Shown: piece by piece, positions 60,085-64,000 of the stretch
Numbering within the stretch: position 1 is the stretch's first letter
Layout: each line of letters starts with the position of its first letter
Origin: JL08 sp039969355
GTDB taxonomy: Bacteria > Pseudomonadota > Alphaproteobacteria > Rhodobacterales > Rhodobacteraceae
Assembly (NCBI GenBank): GCA_039969355.1
Contig: JBDVOA010000029.1
Span: 62,001 to 126,000, forward strand
Direction: 5' to 3'
DNA length: 64,000 bases
The notes under the pieces: model-generated
What the model was told of the DNA's origin: nothing
The model's database searches: none
Seen by the model: the letters and a program-made list of their open reading frames with translations, nothing else
Made by a program: the position numbers and the translations under genes

Positions 60085-61476
60085 ATGGCAGGACAACAGG
60101 CCAAGTTCCTGAGCGGTAGTCTGTTTCGCCACGTATCGGTGATGTCCCTGACCGCCTCTGTCGGTCTCATGGCGATTTTCCTAGTCGATTTTGTTGACAT
60201 GATTTTCATTTCGATGCTCGGAAAGGCTGAATTGGCAGCCGCCGTCGGTTATGCAGGCGCAATCCTGTTTTTCACCACGTCATTCGGCATCGGCATGGCC
60301 ATTGCGGCAGGTGCCTTGGTATCCCGGGCCTTGGGTGCGGGCGACGCCCCCCGGGCACATGAGCTGAGCACAAATGCACTGATTTACAGCGTGGTTTTTG
60401 GCATTCTTTTTGCAGTCGTGGTCTGGTTGAATCTCGAATTCCTTGCGCGTTTATTGGGCGCGGACGGTCAAACACTTGATCTGGCAGTGCATTATCTCGC
60501 GATAATCGTGCCATCGCTGCCGTTGCTGATGATTGGCATGGTGGGTGGCGCCATTCTGCGTGCACATGGCGATGCGCGCCGTGCCATGATGGCGACCATT
60601 TATGGCGGGCTGGCAAATGCGTTGCTCGACCCGATCCTCATCTTTGGTCTGGATCTGGAATTGACCGGCGCGGCGCTGGCCTCGGTTGCCGCAAGGATCA
60701 CGATAGGTTTTGCGGCCATGGTGCCATTGATCCGGCACTACGGCGGATTTGTTTGGCCCCGCCCTTTAGCTTTTGTAAGGGATCTCCCCCTTGTTTTGTC
60801 TATTGCAGTTCCCGCAATCCTCACGCAATTGGCAACACCCATCGGACAGGCCTATGTGACACGCTCCATGGCTGAATACGGCGAAGATGCGGTGGCGGGG
60901 ATGGCGATAGTGGGTAGACTCACACCAGTGGCTTTTGGTGTGATATTTGCCCTTTCTGGTGCTGTCGGTCCGATCATCGGTCAGAATTTCGGCGCAGGAG
61001 CGTCGGCGCGGGTAAGGCAAGCCTTTCAGTCAGGTCTGATCTTTGCAGCCCTATTTATTGCAGCCATGGCGGCGCTCCTTTTCGGGCTGCGCGGACCAAT
61101 CGCTGATCTGTTTCAGGCCACTGGCATTGCCCGCGATCTTGTCTACCTGTTTTGTGGTCCACTGGCGTTGCTATTCTTCTTCAACGCAGCCCTGTTTGTC
61201 TCAAACGCGGCATTCAATAATATCGGCTATCCGTTCTATTCTACCGGCACAAATTGGGCGCGCCACACTGTCGGAACTTTTCCATTGGTTATGTTGGGGT
61301 CGTATTTCTTTGGTGCGCCGGGGGTCTTAATCGGGCAGGCAATGGCCGGAGTGATCTTTGGCACCGTCGCCTGGGTACTGGCATTGCGAGTCATGTCCCG
61401 CTCTGGTGCCAAAATGCCCTCAGAATCGATTGAGCGTCAGGCCCGAATCCTCACCTTGTTCAATTTTCGCAGGTAG
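60085..61476 (+). CDS. MATE-family efflux transporter
   Basis: A 463-residue protein with twelve hydrophobic segments. Two MATE halves are visible: an N-terminal FVDMIFISMLGKAELAAAVG and a second-half GRLTPVAFGVIFALSGAVGPIIGQNFGAG (in part). It would export cationic compounds by H+ or Na+ antiport. The ATG at 60085 is used rather than a TTG four codons upstream. Its 3' end overlaps the opposing ChaC-like gene by 57 bases. Confidence 0.88.
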   Translation: MAGQQAKFLSGSLFRHVSVMSLTASVGLMAIFLVDFVDMIFISMLGKAELAAAVGYAGAILFFTTSFGIGMAIAAGALVSRALGAGDAPRAHELSTNALIYSVVFGILFAVVVWLNLEFLARLLGADGQTLDLAVHYLAIIVPSLPLLMIGMVGGAILRAHGDARRAMMATIYGGLANALLDPILIFGLDLELTGAALASVAARITIGFAAMVPLIRHYGGFVWPRPLAFVRDLPLVLSIAVPAILTQLATPIGQAYVTRSMAEYGEDAVAGMAIVGRLTPVAFGVIFALSGAVGPIIGQNFGAGASARVRQAFQSGLIFAALFIAAMAALLFGLRGPIADLFQATGIARDLVYLFCGPLALLFFFNAALFVSNAAFNNIGYPFYSTGTNWARHTVGTFPLVMLGSYFFGAPGVLIGQAMAGVIFGTVAWVLALRVMSRSGAKMPSESIERQARILTLFNFRR

Positions 61477-62016
61477 CGCACTTAGCTGTTCATCCACAAA
61501 CTGCCGTTCGCTGCGGCTAAGTAGCTGATGGCGCGGATACATCGGCTCTGCACGGTCGTTGATGATCGGAAGGTCCCAGCCGTCAGTAGTTTCAAAGAAA
61601 CGCCGCGCGCCGTCATGACCGAACTCAATCAGATAACCTTGGACGACGACGTCAATATAGCTCAGCAGGATCGGGTGTTTCACGCTGACCTCAAGGTCTG
61701 GGTCATTCGGCACAGCATAAAGCGCAACTTCGGGATCGTGATTCAGGTCGTGTCTGATGTGATCATTGGCATTCAAACGCTGATACGCCCATTCGCGTTT
61801 GTCCAACGCCGCCCAATCTGCATTCGGCACCCCAGCAATCAATCCCTCTATCATGCTACCATGGTCCGCAACGACGGTTAGAAATGCCACGGACCTAAGG
61901 CCGGTGTGGCGCCACTGACGACGCCAGCCCTGGACCTTAGCCGGAGCGGCATCCGGGTACTCGTGTGTGGCTCGGTTTACCAACGACCCGTAGCCAAAGA
62001 AGTATGGGTTTTTCAT
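61420..62016 (-). CDS. Gamma-glutamylcyclotransferase (ChaC/GGCT)-like protein
   Basis: A 198-residue protein starting MKNPYFFGYGSLVNRATHEY; GYGSL is the substrate-binding loop of the GGCT fold, and ALDKREWAYQRL carries the likely catalytic Glu. It may release 5-oxoproline from a gamma-glutamyl compound. The ATG at 62016 lacks a strong ribosome site; an upstream start at 62049 is possible. Convergent and overlapping with the MATE gene. Confidence 0.75.
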   Translation of the reverse strand: MKNPYFFGYGSLVNRATHEYPDAAPAKVQGWRRQWRHTGLRSVAFLTVVADHGSMIEGLIAGVPNADWAALDKREWAYQRLNANDHIRHDLNHDPEVALYAVPNDPDLEVSVKHPILLSYIDVVVQGYLIEFGHDGARRFFETTDGWDLPIINDRAEPMYPRHQLLSRSERQFVDEQLSALPAKIEQGEDSGLTLNRF

Positions 62017-62115
62017 AACGATCGAGTTCTGCGAGGACGAGCAGCACATGTCAAATGCAAAGCGATCTGTTTCTTGCTAATTTTGGTTGTGGACGCGGCT
62101 TGTCACCGGATGCAT

Positions 62116-62133
62116 TGCATACTAGCGTATGCA
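62116..62133 (+). promoter_or_regulatory. Palindrome TGCATAC-TAGC-GTATGCA upstream of gcv riboswitch
   Basis: Perfect 7-base arms around TAGC, immediately before the riboswitch. It may be a transcription-factor operator overlapping the gcvT promoter. Confidence 0.45.
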
Positions 62134-62134
62134 G

Positions 62135-62298
62135 CGTTGAAGCGGGAGAATCGGCACAAGCCGATGCCGAAGGAGCAACCGCCCCGGAAACTCTCAGGCC
62201 TAAGGGACCGTGACAACTCAAAGCAACGACTCTGGAGAGTGGCGCGCACGCGTCCGCCGAAGGGATAACGATCTCAGGCGAAAGGACAGAGGGGGCAT
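62135..62298 (+). ncRNA. Tandem glycine riboswitch
   Basis: Two aptamers in series. The first (about 62139-62209) has GCGGGAGAA, GCCGAAGGAGCAAC, ACTCTCAGG and AAGGGACC; the second (about 62228-62298) has CTGGAGAGT, CGCCGAAGGGATAAC, TCTCAGGCG and AAAGGACAGAGGGGG. These are the conserved cores of the gcvT-type glycine riboswitch. A small hairpin (CAGGC...GCCTG, 62307-62323) follows as possible expression platform. It lies 92 bp before gcvT and would switch on glycine cleavage when glycine is high. Confidence 0.93.
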
Positions 62299-62390
62299 CG
62301 AAACCGCAGGCAAAAGGTGCCTGTAGTATTCAATGCTGGTTTGCGTGAAAGCTTCTATTGCACGCGCGACAGCCATAAAGGAGCGGCTGT

Positions 62391-63515
62391 GTGTCGGAAT
62401 TACTGAATACATCCTTGTTTGATCTGCACGTAGAGTTGGGCGCAAAAATGGTACCGTTCGCGGGCTATTCCATGCCTGTGCAATATCCGATGGGCGTCAT
62501 GCAGGAGCACATCCATACTCGGACCAACGCCGGATTGTTTGACGTCAGCCATATGGGTCAGGTGGTGCTGCGTGGCCCCTCGTGGGACGCGGTTGCATTG
62601 GCGTTTGAAACCCTTGTTCCGGTTGATGTGCTGGGACTCGCAGATGGCCGTCAACGGTATGGGTTTTTCACAAACGACGCTGGCGGGATCGAAGATGACC
62701 TGATGTTCGCGCGACGCGGCGACGAATTGTTTGTGGTTGTGAATGCGGCCTGCAAAACTGCGGATATTGCGCGGATGCGTGATGCGCTTGAGCCTACAAT
62801 TTCTGTTGATCTGCTCGATGAGCAGTCATTGATTGCGTTGCAGGGGCCAAAAGCTGTTGACGTTTTGGCCAGGCTTGATCCCCGGGCTGCCGAAATGCGG
62901 TTTATGGACCTCGCGGAACTTAATCTTGACGGCATCTCTGTTTGGGCGTCGCGATCCGGGTATACCGGCGAGGACGGATACGAGATATTGGTGGCAGATG
63001 CCGACGCCGTCGGGCTGACTCAACTTTTGCTCGAAGCAGACGAAACCGCGCCAATCGGACTGGGCGCGCGCGACAGTTTGCGGCTTGAAGCGGGTCTCTG
63101 CCTTTATGGGCAGGACATGGATTCAGAAACAACTCCACTATCGGCTGCATTGGGATGGGCCATCCAGAAGGTGCGACGCAGTGGTGGTGCTCGGGAAGGC
63201 GGCTTCCCTGGCGCCGACGTCATTCTGGGTGAGTGGGCGGATAAACCAGCCAAAATTCGTGTCGGCCTTAGTCCCGAAGGGCGCGCACCAATGCGGACAG
63301 GCGTTGCACTGTTTGCGGATCAGACCTCAGACTCTAAAATCGGCACTGTCACCTCGGGCGGGTTCGGGCCAAGCGTGGAGGCCCCGGTCGCCATGGGGAT
63401 GGTGGCTTCGGATCATGCCTCGGTCGGCACGCAACTTTACGGTGATGTCAGGGGCAAAAGGCTGCCCGTTACAGTCGCAAAATTGCCTTTCGTCACCCCC
63501 GGATTCAAACGTTAA
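62391..63515 (+). CDS. gcvT: Glycine cleavage system T protein (aminomethyltransferase)
   Basis: A 374-residue enzyme that takes the aminomethyl group from lipoyl-GcvH to tetrahydrofolate, releasing ammonia. VPFAGYSMPVQY near residue 22, LFDVSHMGQ near 51 and SGYTGEDGYE near 188 are conserved blocks, with a normal C-terminal region. The start is a GTG with AAAGGAG at ideal spacing. Controlled by the upstream riboswitch. Confidence 0.95.
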   Translation: MSELLNTSLFDLHVELGAKMVPFAGYSMPVQYPMGVMQEHIHTRTNAGLFDVSHMGQVVLRGPSWDAVALAFETLVPVDVLGLADGRQRYGFFTNDAGGIEDDLMFARRGDELFVVVNAACKTADIARMRDALEPTISVDLLDEQSLIALQGPKAVDVLARLDPRAAEMRFMDLAELNLDGISVWASRSGYTGEDGYEILVADADAVGLTQLLLEADETAPIGLGARDSLRLEAGLCLYGQDMDSETTPLSAALGWAIQKVRRSGGAREGGFPGADVILGEWADKPAKIRVGLSPEGRAPMRTGVALFADQTSDSKIGTVTSGGFGPSVEAPVAMGMVASDHASVGTQLYGDVRGKRLPVTVAKLPFVTPGFKR

Positions 63516-63546
63516 TCACAAAGACAACCAGCAGGAGAGAGACAAT

Positions 63547-63906
63547 ATGAAATTTACTGAAGAACACGAGTGGCTGCGTCCAGAAGGCGATACAATGATC
63601 GTCGGCATTACCGAACACGCCGCCGAACAACTGGGCGATGTGGTTTTTATCGAACTGCCCGAAGTCGGACAGGCGATCACCAAGGACGATGAGGTCGTGG
63701 TGATCGAAAGCGTCAAAGCGGCTTCAGATATTCTGGCCCCTCTTGATGGTGTAATTACGGAAGTGAACGAAGCGCTGACCGATACGCCCAGCAAGGTCAA
63801 CGAAGACGCCGAAGGCGAGGCCTGGTTTTTCAAAATGACTCCTTCGGATACGTCCCAGCTTGACGACTACATGGACGAGGCCGGCTACAAAGCCTTTATC
63901 GGCTAA
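63547..63906 (+). CDS. gcvH: Glycine cleavage system H protein
   Basis: A 119-residue lipoyl carrier protein. MKFTEEHEWLRPEGD begins the protein and the lipoylated Lys is residue 57 in VIESVKAAS. GDVVFIELPEVG is a family block. GGAGAGAG precedes the ATG, 31 bp after gcvT. A longer open frame from 63085 lies inside gcvT and is not the gene. Confidence 0.95.
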   Translation: MKFTEEHEWLRPEGDTMIVGITEHAAEQLGDVVFIELPEVGQAITKDDEVVVIESVKAASDILAPLDGVITEVNEALTDTPSKVNEDAEGEAWFFKMTPSDTSQLDDYMDEAGYKAFIG

Positions 63907-64000
63907 GCGCCCGTGGGCCGGAAGCATCCGGCAGGAAATTATGAACAAATGAAGCCAAACGTACCTGCGGGTGCTTTGGCCATGAGGGAGCATGATATGC
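63907..64000 (+). other. Downstream of gcvH; possible start of the next gene
   Basis: No complete gene. A ribosome-like AGGGAG at 63985-63990 precedes an ATG at 63997 at the window edge, so the next gene (gcvP would be the usual neighbour) may start there. Too little sequence to identify it. Confidence 0.3.

Overview
The window looks like a chromosomal stretch of an alphaproteobacterium of the Rhodobacteraceae (Roseobacter group). This rests on the roseobacter-type flagellar cluster with FlaF, FlbT and DUF1217 partners, the DUF3726 gene, TTAA-N7-TTAA (CtrA-like) boxes before flagellar operons, a tandem glycine riboswitch before gcvT, and moderate GC. No rRNA, tRNA, CRISPR array or prophage was seen.

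Layout. (1) 1-5172: the end of a polyamine-type ABC transporter operon (potF partial, potG, potH, potI) and a PuuB-like FAD oxidoreductase, all on +. (2) 5323-6651: ugd. (3) 6781-33152: a flagellar cluster of about 31 genes in several divergent operons. It holds flgD-fliK; a FlgJ-like rod-binding gene, a FlgN-like gene, fliC, flaF, flbT and a DUF1217 gene; fliI; flgB-flgC-fliE-fliQ-flgF-flgG-flgA-flgH and a FliL paralogue; a FliJ-like gene with flhB-fliR-flhA and a transglycosylase; fliL, a small membrane protein, motE-like, motA and a secreted repeat protein; and fliF-fliH-fliN-fliP. A dead 750-bp IS5-family element (12923-13672) lies inside it. fliG, fliM, motB, flgE, flgK, flgL and flgI are not in the window.

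(4) 33293-38988: a little-described catabolic-looking cluster. It has a DUF3726 protein, a 555-residue protein of unknown function, an M19 dipeptidase-like protein that has lost part of its metal site, an aldehyde dehydrogenase and a divergent LysR regulator, with ATGA-type overlaps. (5) 39002-43649: cardiolipin synthase, an inositol-monophosphatase-like enzyme, an AGE-family epimerase/isomerase and a TauE/SafE transporter, all on the minus strand. (6) 43879-49553: an atypical succinate-dehydrogenase/fumarate-reductase-like complex in the order B-C-D-A, tightly coupled to a two-subunit class I fumarase-type hydratase, with a convergent LysR gene. The flavoprotein lacks the usual FAD-linking His and has altered substrate-pocket residues, so it may oxidise a substrate other than succinate.

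(7) 49639-62016: mixed metabolic genes. These are a VOC protein, a secreted alpha/beta hydrolase, a class III aminotransferase, a 19-repeat MORN protein, nadE, a DadA-like oxidoreductase, a Tat-exported metallo-beta-lactamase-fold hydrolase, a DUF1801 protein, a gltX, a MATE exporter and a ChaC-like protein. (8) 62115-64000: the glycine cleavage operon (gcvT, gcvH, cut off by the window end) behind a tandem glycine riboswitch.

The candidates for an undescribed system are regions 4 and 6. Both are compact transcription units with a LysR gene and enzymes whose key residues depart from the known families. All calls come from reading the sequence; no searches were run.
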